The notes under the pieces: generated by a model
What the model saw: the letters and a program-made list of their open reading frames with translations, nothing else
What the model was told of the DNA's origin: nothing
Databases searched by the model: none
Shown: positions 20,895-26,440 of the stretch, piece by piece
Numbering within the stretch: the stretch's first letter is position 1
Layout of the letters: each line of letters opens with the position of its first letter
IMG/VR virus record: IMGVR_UViG_3300035698_001324
Span: 1 to 26,440 of that record
Source: a virus
DNA: 26,440 nucleotides
Reading direction: 5' to 3' (one strand)
Made by a program: the position numbers and the translations under genes

Positions 20895-21327
20895 CTTTGC
20901 AAGAGGTAAGTTTTATCCCAAAAATCCACAAAAATATGTAGGTAATAAAGTCCCTACGTATAGATCATCATGGGAAATGAGTTTTATGGGTTTCTGCGAC
21001 CAAAATCCGCATATTGTTCAGTGGGCTAGTGAGTCTATAAAAATACCATACCTTGATCCAATCGATGGTCGCCGCAGAAAATACATTCCAGATTTCTTAA
21101 TACAATATCACGATAAAAACGGTAAAGCGCATACTGAACTGATTGAAATAAAACCAAAGAAACAAACAACCTTGAAAGAAGCTGGTCGTTCTAAGAAAGC
21201 ACAGGAAGCCGTTATACTTAACGAAGCCAAATGGAAAAGTGCAGTCGCATTTTGTGATAGAATGGGTATTATATTCCGCATTTTAACAGAGGATGATTTA
21301 TTTCTTAACGGAAAAAAACGTAAATAA
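20887..21327 (+). CDS. Head completion protein, gp4-like nuclease fold
   Basis: This 146-residue protein (T4 gp4 is 150) begins with KFYPKNPQKYVG and TYRSSWEMSFMGFCDQN, followed by VQWASESIKIPYLDPIDGRR, RKYIPDFLIQ and TELIEIKPKKQ. These match T4 gp4, a protein needed to complete filled heads. The residues E30, D69 and E87-x-K89 form a PD-(D/E)xK-type site, as in TnsA-like endonucleases, so it may trim packaged DNA. It is translationally coupled to the preceding gene by an 8-base overlap and followed by a gp16-like gene. Confidence 0.9.
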   Translation: MPNFARGKFYPKNPQKYVGNKVPTYRSSWEMSFMGFCDQNPHIVQWASESIKIPYLDPIDGRRRKYIPDFLIQYHDKNGKAHTELIEIKPKKQTTLKEAGRSKKAQEAVILNEAKWKSAVAFCDRMGIIFRILTEDDLFLNGKKRK

Positions 21328-21331
21328 ATAT
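21323..21331 (+). promoter_or_regulatory. Late promoter motif AATAAATAT
   Basis: The motif overlaps the gp4 stop codon and ends three bases before ATG 21335. No ribosome-binding site lies in between, predicting a leaderless message for the gp16-like gene. Confidence 0.5.
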
Positions 21332-21334
21332 AAT

Positions 21335-21826
21335 ATGAAACAGTTAGAAGATATTTTGAACCTTGCCCCTGCCGAAGCCGATGATGATATCGAAGAATAC
21401 GTAGAAGTTGATACGGAAAAAGCAAAACACGACATTGAAGAATACCAAAAAGCATCGGGCAATGCCGACCATATTGATGCAGCATTACCGCCAGTAGATG
21501 GTCTTGATGAACACGCCAGAGAAATGGATAGTTTGGCAAAAAAAGCAGAAGAGGCATATGACGATCTAATAAACCTTGGAATGAATGTAGATACACGTTC
21601 ATCGGGGCGTATTTTTGAGATTGCGGCATCTATGCTAGGTCATTCTATTTCTGCAAAGAATAGTAAGATTGATAAGAAGCTAAAAATGCTTGATTTACAG
21701 CTTAAAAAGCAAAAACAAGACCGTGATGCTGGTATCGATGATGATACTATTAAGTCAAGCGGTGAAGTAGTAGATCGTAATGAGTTTCTGCGTGAGTTGT
21801 TAGCTAATAAAAAAGACGAACAATGA
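21335..21826 (+). CDS. Terminase small subunit, gp16-like (putative)
   Basis: This 163-residue protein matches the length of T4 gp16 (164). It starts MKQLEDILNLAP, like gp16's N-terminal short helix, followed by an acidic stretch, then a long helical region (LAKKAEEAYDDLINLGMNVD, GRIFEIAASMLGHSISAKNS, KLKMLDLQLKKQKQD) and a C-terminal RNEFLRELLANKK helix. This head-to-tail order is that of T4-type small terminases, which regulate gp17 and bind DNA ends. The in-frame start at 21293 is rejected because it would overlap gp4 and lack the usual beginning. The gene lies about 3.5 kb before gp17 rather than adjacent. Confidence 0.65.
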   Translation: MKQLEDILNLAPAEADDDIEEYVEVDTEKAKHDIEEYQKASGNADHIDAALPPVDGLDEHAREMDSLAKKAEEAYDDLINLGMNVDTRSSGRIFEIAASMLGHSISAKNSKIDKKLKMLDLQLKKQKQDRDAGIDDDTIKSSGEVVDRNEFLRELLANKKDEQ

Positions 21827-21833
21827 TAAATAC
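21825..21833 (+). promoter_or_regulatory. Late promoter motif GATAAATAC
   Basis: The motif overlaps the stop of the gp16-like gene and lies 21 bases before ATG 21855, with GTGAGG between. Confidence 0.6.
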
Positions 21834-21854
21834 AATAAGTGAGGATATCGTTAA

Positions 21855-22433
21855 ATGAAAACCTTTAAGAACTATTTAACAGAAAGTGTTAAAGAATATA
21901 ACTTCTGTGTAAAATTAGCTGGGCTTGATGAAGCGCCGGATATGGACCATTTTGAGACAATGTTTGAGAAGTATGGCTTGAAAAGCATGTCAAATTTCAA
22001 ACAAACCCCAATTCAGGAACACCCGATGGACTTTTATAATATCACAAATAGTGATGTATATATTTCAGAAGTATCTTTTGATTACCCAGTAACTTCAAAT
22101 GAACTTTACCATTACATTCAAGAACAATCAGGGCTTACGGGTAAGCAGGTTGTTGTGATTAATTCATCTCATCCAGAAGAAATTTCACGTGAAGAAAAAA
22201 TTTCCAAAGGTGAAGAGCCTTATGTGCCATTATTGGATTCAGAATATGAACAAGATGCATATGAGATTGAATATGGTGATGCATATAATGGTAATATGTT
22301 GAAAGAGCTTGAAACCCGTCAGTATGAATTCGATGCAGGTAAAACACCAGCAGCAAAAACAACTAACGATGATCCTATAAATACAAAAGCAGTTATGAGT
22401 GATCGTGGCGAATACAACTCGGGGAAAAAATAA
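21855..22433 (+). CDS. Virion or prohead-associated hypothetical protein
   Basis: This 192-residue acidic protein begins MKTFKNYLTESVKEYNFCVK, with LAGLDEAPDMDHFETMFEKY following. Similar MKTFK-x-LTES beginnings occur in many marine T4-like head-related proteins; LTE fits the general T4 prohead protease cleavage pattern ([L/I]xE), which is suggestive only. The central part (DVYISEVSFDYPVTSNELYH) resembles a compact alpha/beta domain. Its stop overlaps the next ATG by one base. The structural or assembly role is inferred from position and composition. Confidence 0.6.
   Translation: MKTFKNYLTESVKEYNFCVKLAGLDEAPDMDHFETMFEKYGLKSMSNFKQTPIQEHPMDFYNITNSDVYISEVSFDYPVTSNELYHYIQEQSGLTGKQVVVINSSHPEEISREEKISKGEEPYVPLLDSEYEQDAYEIEYGDAYNGNMLKELETRQYEFDAGKTPAAKTTNDDPINTKAVMSDRGEYNSGKK
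22376..22384 (+). promoter_or_regulatory. Late promoter motif TATAAATAC
   Basis: An exact late core lies within the preceding coding sequence, 48 bases before ATG 22433. Confidence 0.6.
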
Positions 22434-24394
22434 TGAACTTTAATGACGTATATAAGAAGATTGCACTTCTAGAAACTGAAGGCGAAGGCTGTGAATGTGG
22501 ACCTGAATGTAAGTGCGGCGGTAAATGTGGCGGCAAATGCGGCGACGGTAACTGCCCTTGTGAATGCGGTGATAACACTGGTAATAAAACTAACGAATCC
22601 TATTTTGCAGACGAACGTAAGGGTTCGGGCAAATCGGGCGAAAAAGTTTCCGAAAACAGTAGTAAGATGCCACCAGAACTTGTGGAGTTGATTCAGAAGT
22701 ATAAGAAAGCACAGGAAACTCGTAGACAGTCATATCGTGAGCTAGAAAAAACTGGCAAGTATAGCGATGCTGAAATCGTTCAGCAGCTACCAAGCACGAA
22801 AATCAAGACTGCTATCAACCAACTATTGAGCAAATATTATAAGCAATACCCAGAACAATCACGTAAATGGGCAGAACAGATTCCAGAGTCAGCAAAGATG
22901 AAAAGAAAAAACAGCAAACTTTATGAAGAAGCTCAGATTAATCTATCTATTACGGATTTGTCGTCAACTGATGCAGAATCATTGTCGCAACTACTGCACC
23001 TTGCTGGTATTGCACAGACAAAAAGCGTTAGTTTTGACCAGCCAGTAGATGATATGATGGGCGATCCAATGGGTGATCCAATGGGTGGCGATGATATGGG
23101 AATGGAACCTATAGGTGGAGTTCCCGGCGATCTTCCACCAATGGGCGGAGATACTATCGGTGTTGATGATATGGCTGCACTTGATCAAGAACCAGAAATG
23201 GACATGGAACCAGAAATGGGCATGGAACCAGAAATGGGCATGGAACCAGAAATGGGCATGGAACCAGAAATTGGCGGTGATTATGAAGGTGGATTTGATG
23301 CCGAAATGGGTGCTGATGATGCTGGTATGGAGATTGAACCATTAGATGATTTGGGTCCAATGTCAGCAGACGATGATATGGCTGTTGCCAACACATGGGA
23401 TAATGATTCAGCTGAAATGGATGGAGAAATGGATAGTCCAGAAGAACTAGAAGATGATTTCAATATGAACGATCTTCTTCAACTTGCTGGAATGGAAAGA
23501 CTACCCGAAGATGAAAAAGTTTGGGATAATGAGCCAGACGAAGAAACATCAAGCGAATATAGTAATATGCCTAGCGGCGGACCAAATATGAAGAAGTCTA
23601 AGCGAGCTGGTGCACCACACGCAGTTAAAGTTGTAGAACGTGCAAACTCTTTGCGCAATAAACTAAAAAACTATAAGGATACATACACTATGAGCGATAT
23701 TAAAAAATTAATGGAAGCTATCGATACTCTTGAAGCGGAAGCTATTGAAGAACAAGAAACAACGATTGAAGAAGTTGAACTTGACGAAGCAGAAATGACC
23801 GATAAGGCAAAAGAAGCATGGTCCCGCAAACAATGGACCAAGAAAGATGATTCCGATTCCTATAGAACCAAAAATTCAGAAGAGGAAGAGGAAGATAAGC
23901 TTGAAGAAGCAGAAATGACCGATAAGCAAAAAGAGTTCTTCGGTAAGAAATCTGACAAAAAAGACGATTCCGATGATGATAAAGAAGAAGTAGACGAGGC
24001 ATTCGAAGAAGACCCTGACGGAATGGATGCGCAAAAACGCCAGTATGCACGCGATCATTCTAAAAAGTTAAGAGATCAAAAATCTAAAGAAGAAACTAAC
24101 GAATCTCATGAACAAAAGATTCTTGCCACTAATGGCCAGTATGTAGTTAGTTCTGGACCTTCATCTGACGGAAGCCGTATTACAACTGTTACATTTAGAG
24201 ATAACGTAATTTCTACTGGTGATTTTGATCGAGGAGCCGATGGCTGGTTTATGAATATTGATGGTCAGCAAGGACAAGAGTTCTTTTCTGATGCACAGGC
24301 AATGGCCGATTTTTTCGCACAAGGTGCTAAAATTGAAGAATCACATTACCATGCTATTCTAAATCAAATGAAAGCAACTGTTAATCATAAATAA
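22433..24394 (+). CDS. Large acidic scaffold-like protein with Cys-rich N-terminus
   Basis: This 653-residue protein is strongly acidic and rich in M, E, D and K. Residues 20-45 hold nine cysteines in CxC and CxxxC spacing (CECGPECKCGGKC and CPCEC), like metallothioneins. Two LLxLAG motifs occur (LLHLAGIAQ, LLQLAGMERL). Residues ~253-280 are repeats of EPEMGM, and residues ~430-560 contain repeated AEMTDKxKE blocks among acidic low-complexity sequence. The last ~90 residues look folded (GQYVVSSGPSSDGSRITTVT, FDRGADGWFMNIDGQQGQEF). Composition resembles T4 prohead core or scaffold proteins, but identity is unproven. It overlaps the previous stop by one base (TAATG) and is followed by a terminator. 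Confidence 0.65.
   Translation: MNFNDVYKKIALLETEGEGCECGPECKCGGKCGGKCGDGNCPCECGDNTGNKTNESYFADERKGSGKSGEKVSENSSKMPPELVELIQKYKKAQETRRQSYRELEKTGKYSDAEIVQQLPSTKIKTAINQLLSKYYKQYPEQSRKWAEQIPESAKMKRKNSKLYEEAQINLSITDLSSTDAESLSQLLHLAGIAQTKSVSFDQPVDDMMGDPMGDPMGGDDMGMEPIGGVPGDLPPMGGDTIGVDDMAALDQEPEMDMEPEMGMEPEMGMEPEMGMEPEIGGDYEGGFDAEMGADDAGMEIEPLDDLGPMSADDDMAVANTWDNDSAEMDGEMDSPEELEDDFNMNDLLQLAGMERLPEDEKVWDNEPDEETSSEYSNMPSGGPNMKKSKRAGAPHAVKVVERANSLRNKLKNYKDTYTMSDIKKLMEAIDTLEAEAIEEQETTIEEVELDEAEMTDKAKEAWSRKQWTKKDDSDSYRTKNSEEEEEDKLEEAEMTDKQKEFFGKKSDKKDDSDDDKEEVDEAFEEDPDGMDAQKRQYARDHSKKLRDQKSKEETNESHEQKILATNGQYVVSSGPSSDGSRITTVTFRDNVISTGDFDRGADGWFMNIDGQQGQEFFSDAQAMADFFAQGAKIEESHYHAILNQMKATVNHK
23189..23272 (+). 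repeat. 18-bp in-frame repeat (EPEMGM)
   Basis: About five units of ATGGAACCAGAAATGGGC or close variants encode EPEMDM and EPEMGM, ending in EPEIGG. The near-identity suggests replication slippage within the acidic protein. Confidence 0.85.
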
Positions 24395-24420
24395 CGTTAC
24401 TAAAAAAATATAATCAATAA

Positions 24421-24450
24421 AAAACCCCAGATTTTGAAGTCTGGGGTTTT
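24421..24450. terminator. Bidirectional rho-independent terminator
   Basis: AAAACCCCAGA (24421-24431) pairs with TCTGGGGTTTT (24440-24450) around an eight-base loop. With A-runs on one side and T-runs on the other it can end both the plus-strand scaffold-like gene and the minus-strand HNH gene. Confidence 0.9.
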
Positions 24451-24454
24451 TTCT

Positions 24455-25000
24455 TTAAACAGCTTTTTTATAAACCACCTTTCGGTATGGTTCAAGATAC
24501 TTAGCCCAACTAGGATGCTTAATCATCAGTGGCTTATCACGCATAGCGAACATCATCTGATGTGGATCAGGTTTATAAGGTTCACGAATAGGATGCATTT
24601 CCATACGGTCAGCCTTCTGTTCATTACACATCTTACATGCAGTGGCACAGTTTTCCCACGATGTTTTCCCACCCAACGCACGAGGACGCACGTGGTCAAT
24701 CGTTAGTTCGCCTTTTTCAAAAGTATCACTGCAATACTGACACTGATATAGATCACGCAAGAAAATATTATCCTTGCTGTATCTAACAGCCTTCTTGAAA
24801 TCAAAGTATTCAGTAGTGATAACCAACGCTGGTACAGGGAATGCAAGCTTTTGACTGTGCACAACCCAATCGTCATAGTGTGCTATTGTTTTGACACGAT
24901 CTAGGACGAGCAGTTTCATTACACGTTGCCACGAAATTGCGCTCAGTGGTATTACTGACATTGGCTCATATGATGCGTTAAGGACCAAACAATCGGTCAT
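24455..25000 (-). CDS. HNH endonuclease
   Basis: This 181-residue protein starts MTDCLVLNASYEPMSVIPLS, the usual beginning of a widespread HNH family in bacteria and phages. The nuclease domain has CQYCSDTFEKGELTIDHVRP, then RALGGKTSWENCATACKMCN and EQKADR: two CxxC zinc pairs, the catalytic-type DH and the central Asn, all intact. Such stand-alone HNH enzymes may act in packaging, homing or host DNA attack; which applies is unknown. It lies between the scaffold-like gene and the terminase block, on the opposite strand, with both a sigma70 promoter and a late motif upstream. AGGAG precedes ATG 25000. Confidence 0.88.
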   Translation of the reverse strand: MTDCLVLNASYEPMSVIPLSAISWQRVMKLLVLDRVKTIAHYDDWVVHSQKLAFPVPALVITTEYFDFKKAVRYSKDNIFLRDLYQCQYCSDTFEKGELTIDHVRPRALGGKTSWENCATACKMCNEQKADRMEMHPIREPYKPDPHQMMFAMRDKPLMIKHPSWAKYLEPYRKVVYKKAV

Positions 25001-25020
25001 TTTCTTTCTCCTATTAAGGG

Positions 25021-25028
25021 TATTTATG
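25021..25028 (-). promoter_or_regulatory. Late promoter motif CATAAATA (minus)
   Basis: The minus strand reads GCATAAATACCC about 21 bases before the HNH start codon, with AGGAG in between. Confidence 0.55.
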
Positions 25029-25039
25029 CCCCGTCTGCT

Positions 25040-25067
25040 ATTATATCATAATATAACTTAAAGTCAA
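25040..25067 (-). promoter_or_regulatory. Sigma70 promoter, TTGACT-N16-TATAAT (minus)
   Basis: On the minus strand TTGACT (25067-25062) and TATAAT (25045-25040) are separated by 16 bases. Together with the late motif just downstream it gives the HNH gene two candidate promoters, one early and one late. Confidence 0.7.
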
Positions 25068-25074
25068 TATAAAA

Positions 25075-25083
25075 GATAAATAT
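25075..25083 (+). promoter_or_regulatory. Late promoter motif GATAAATAT
   Basis: The motif ends four bases... that is, GATAAATATCAT leads directly into ATG 25087 with no ribosome-binding site, so a leaderless late transcript is predicted for the Usg-like gene. Confidence 0.5.
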
Positions 25084-25086
25084 CAT

Positions 25087-25338
25087 ATGACGGTTGAATA
25101 CACCAATAACCGATTAACCACCTTGCAAATATATTATTATGTGCCGGATTACACTTCGTTAATCCAAGAGTTTGTCTGGCAATATGAAGACTGTCAGCCA
25201 CAATACCCACGAACACACCAATTTCTCAATTATTGGCACATCAACATCGACGCCGTTATTTCTGAAATTTTACTCGCCCACACTACTAAATATGGTGCAG
25301 AAAAAATACAACGGGTTGATTGGTTTCAGCCTAGATAG
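25087..25338 (+). CDS. Usg-family protein
   Basis: This 83-residue protein contains NNRLTTLQIYYYVPDYTSLI, QEFVWQYEDCQPQYPRTHQF and LNYWHINIDAVISEILLAH. This matches the small Usg protein of alphaproteobacteria (RLTTAEILYHMPDHP, LLQ-FVWQ-YDLAPDFP, FLDFWQREIEG). Usg was named from its place upstream of tryptophan genes; its biochemical role is unknown. The full family length is present. It sits immediately before the terminase gene (9-base gap), so it may be expressed late with packaging genes. No Shine-Dalgarno sequence precedes the ATG. Confidence 0.75.
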   Translation: MTVEYTNNRLTTLQIYYYVPDYTSLIQEFVWQYEDCQPQYPRTHQFLNYWHINIDAVISEILLAHTTKYGAEKIQRVDWFQPR

Positions 25339-25347
25339 GGAGATAAA

Positions 25348-26274
25348 ATGTCAGAAGAACTAGTTAAAAAACCAAATATGAAAATGGTATATACACGTGA
25401 GCAAATGATAGAGTTTGCAAAATGTGCTGATCCGATAACTGGTCATAAATATTTTCTGGAAAATTATTTCTATATTCAGCACCCTACCAAGGGTCAACTT
25501 AAATATTCACCGTTCGAGTTTCAAGAAAGACTGGTGGATACATATCACCACAATCGTTTTGCCATTGCGCTTATGCCACGACAGACGGGAAAATCGACAA
25601 CAGCAGCGGGATACCTATTATGGTTTGCTATGTTCAAGCCTGATAGTATTATTCTTGTAGCAGCACATAAACAATCAGGTGCAGCTGAGATTATGCAACG
25701 TGTGCGATACGCTTACGAACTATGTCCCGATTTCATTAGATGCGGCGCAACTACATATAACAAAAACTCATTGGAGTTTGATAACGGTTCAAGATTGGTG
25801 GCACAAGCTACGACAGAAAACACGGGTCGTGGTATGTCAATCACGTTATTATATCTAGACGAATTTGCATTCGTTCGTAATACAATCGCCAGTGAATTCT
25901 GGACTTCAATGCGTCCTACGTTAGCAACAGGTGGTAAATGTATTATCACATCAACGCCAAACTCCGATGAAGATCAGTTTGCCCTAGAATGGAAAATGGC
26001 AAACAAAACTGTAGATGATTTTGGAAATGATACGGGTATTGGAACGAATGGATTTAAAGCATTCAGATCATTCTGGCACGAACATCCAGACCGTGACCAA
26101 AAATGGGCAGACGACGAAGAACAGGCTATTGGTACTGAAAAATTCAGGCGGGAACACTGTTGCGTGGTACACTCTTCTTTGATAACTATTCAAGATGAAA
26201 ATGGTGCCACTAGTATTGTTGATATAGGAACACTGTATAAAAAATTTAGAGATGATGATTTCCTTGATAAATAA
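25348..26274 (+). CDS. Terminase large subunit, N-terminal part fused to split-intein fragment
   Basis: Residues 1-271 form the packaging ATPase: Walker A MPRQTGKST (76-84), Walker B LLYLDEFAF (167-175, D171/E172) and the coupling motif TSTP (201-204), with the Q-like FEFQERL upstream. T4 gp17 has about 610 residues; here the ATPase ends at GTEKFRREHC, just where the RNase H-fold nuclease domain should begin, and C272 starts an intein-like sequence that runs 37 residues to TAA 26272-26274. A functional terminase would therefore need trans-splicing to a C-terminal half encoded outside the window. AGGGAG precedes the ATG. The ATPase translocates DNA into the prohead. Confidence 0.9.
   Translation: MSEELVKKPNMKMVYTREQMIEFAKCADPITGHKYFLENYFYIQHPTKGQLKYSPFEFQERLVDTYHHNRFAIALMPRQTGKSTTAAGYLLWFAMFKPDSIILVAAHKQSGAAEIMQRVRYAYELCPDFIRCGATTYNKNSLEFDNGSRLVAQATTENTGRGMSITLLYLDEFAFVRNTIASEFWTSMRPTLATGGKCIITSTPNSDEDQFALEWKMANKTVDDFGNDTGIGTNGFKAFRSFWHEHPDRDQKWADDEEQAIGTEKFRREHCCVVHSSLITIQDENGATSIVDIGTLYKKFRDDDFLDK
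26161..26271 (+). other. N-terminal split-intein fragment (37 residues)
   Basis: The segment begins CVVHSSLITIQDENG and continues through SIVDIGTLYKKF to LDK. It fits intein block A (CxxxDT/SxLITIxD) followed by the I-x-x-LYK element, with Cys1 as the splicing nucleophile. The AceL-TerL atypical split intein, also found in a terminase, has a similarly short N-fragment (25 residues, beginning CVYGDT and ending around LYKRLA as I recall). An ordinary split intein has an N-fragment of about 90-100 residues. Blocks B, F and G are not in this frame and must be supplied in trans. Confidence 0.8.
26266..26274 (+). promoter_or_regulatory. Late-like motif GATAAATAA
   Basis: The motif overlaps the stop of the terminase N-part and lies 28 bases before ATG 26303, so the inserted gene may have its own late transcript. 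Confidence 0.4.
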
Positions 26275-26302
26275 GTATGAAACGATTTCAAGGAGAATAT
26301 AA

Positions 26303-26440
26303 ATGAGTGCTACATACGAAACATCAAAAATTGACAATGAAAAATATTGTAAATCAAATGGGCAATTCACGAAACATCTTAAACAACATAGTTATACATA
26401 TCAGTCCTATTATGAAGAATACATCACGGGTATTTCTCCA
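26303..26440 (+). CDS. Probable homing endonuclease, N-terminal part (runs off window)
   Basis: 46 codons are visible: MSATYETSKIDNEKYCKSNG, then QFTKHLKQHSYTYQSYYEEY and ITGISP. The pattern C..NG.FT.HL......TY.-YYE.Y resembles the N-terminus of free-standing phage homing endonucleases, where a small zinc-finger-like region precedes the nuclease. AAGGAGA lies six bases before the ATG. Its place directly after a split-intein N-fragment matches the 'fractured gene' arrangement (Dassa and co-workers), in which an endonuclease gene separates two intein halves. It does not encode the intein C-fragment in the visible part. The assignment rests mainly on context. Confidence 0.55.
   Translation, partial: MSATYETSKIDNEKYCKSNGQFTKHLKQHSYTYQSYYEEYITGISP

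Noticed and set aside
21108-21629. Minus-strand frame of 173 codons across gp4 and the gp16-like gene
   Set aside because: It is antisense to two recognised genes, has no promoter or ribosome-binding site, and its product resembles nothing.
26068-26370. Minus-strand frame across the split-intein region
   Set aside because: It runs antisense to both the intein fragment and the next gene and has no features of its own; it would not explain the intein motifs.

Overview
The window reads as part of the genome of a T4-superfamily myovirus (contractile-tailed phage), probably a marine or aquatic type. I recognise the N-terminal half of the terminase large subunit (gp17), a gp16-like small terminase, the head-completion nuclease gp4, tail sheath gp18, tail tube gp19 and a second tube-fold protein, neck proteins gp13 and (less surely) gp14, tail sheath stabiliser gp15, a deoxynucleoside monophosphate kinase (gp1-like) and a long fibre-like protein whose C-terminal domain is typical of cyanophage and pelagiphage structural proteins. 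The DNA is AT-rich. A phage copy of the Usg family, otherwise best known from alphaproteobacteria, hints at an alphaproteobacterial host; this is inference only.

Layout. 1-1480: a head-to-tail array of MORN-like 23-residue-repeat genes joined by 4-bp ATGA overlaps, ending in broken copies. 1496-5109: plus-strand virion genes (small structural-like protein, Rossmann-like protein, fibre). 5112-8078: minus-strand NUDIX hydrolase, gp15 and gp14-like genes. 8118-8756: a paralogue of the Rossmann-like protein. 8810-13284: an accessory island with host-type sigma70 promoters, holding ten members of a family of about 70-residue proteins (N-terminal KQxFW box, central cysteines, C-terminal WxWDG), mixed with a TOPRIM protein, a 38-residue gene present twice, and two unknown genes; an eleventh member lies at 1294. 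13285-14043: gp13 on the minus strand. 14198-15209: dNMP kinase overlapped antisense by an HNH-like zinc-finger gene. 15327-24394: late plus-strand morphogenesis block (gp18, gp19, tube-like, unknown, gp4, gp16, two scaffold-like or structural proteins). 24455-25000: HNH endonuclease on the minus strand. 25087-26440: Usg-like protein, terminase and the start of a probable homing endonuclease.

The most striking item is at the right end. The terminase reading frame keeps its ATPase domain, then changes at the expected nuclease-domain junction into the first 37 residues of an intein (starting CVVHSS) and stops. A new gene with its own ribosome-binding site follows. This is a fractured gene with an atypically short N-terminal split-intein fragment, resembling the AceL-TerL arrangement. 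The C-terminal intein piece and the terminase nuclease domain should lie just beyond the window.

Regulation can be partly read. A motif close to the T4 late promoter (TATAAATA; here [T/G/C/A]ATAAATAC or CTAAATA) precedes most virion genes on both strands, whereas accessory genes have TTGACA-N16/17-TATAAT promoters. Several promoters of both classes sit only 3-7 nt before an ATG with no Shine-Dalgarno sequence, which predicts leaderless transcripts. Elsewhere genes are chained by 4-bp or 8-bp start/stop overlaps.

No tRNA, rRNA, CRISPR array or insertion sequence was seen. No stretch over 300 bases lacks a gene; the longest gaps are 14044-14197 and 15210-15326, both described below.
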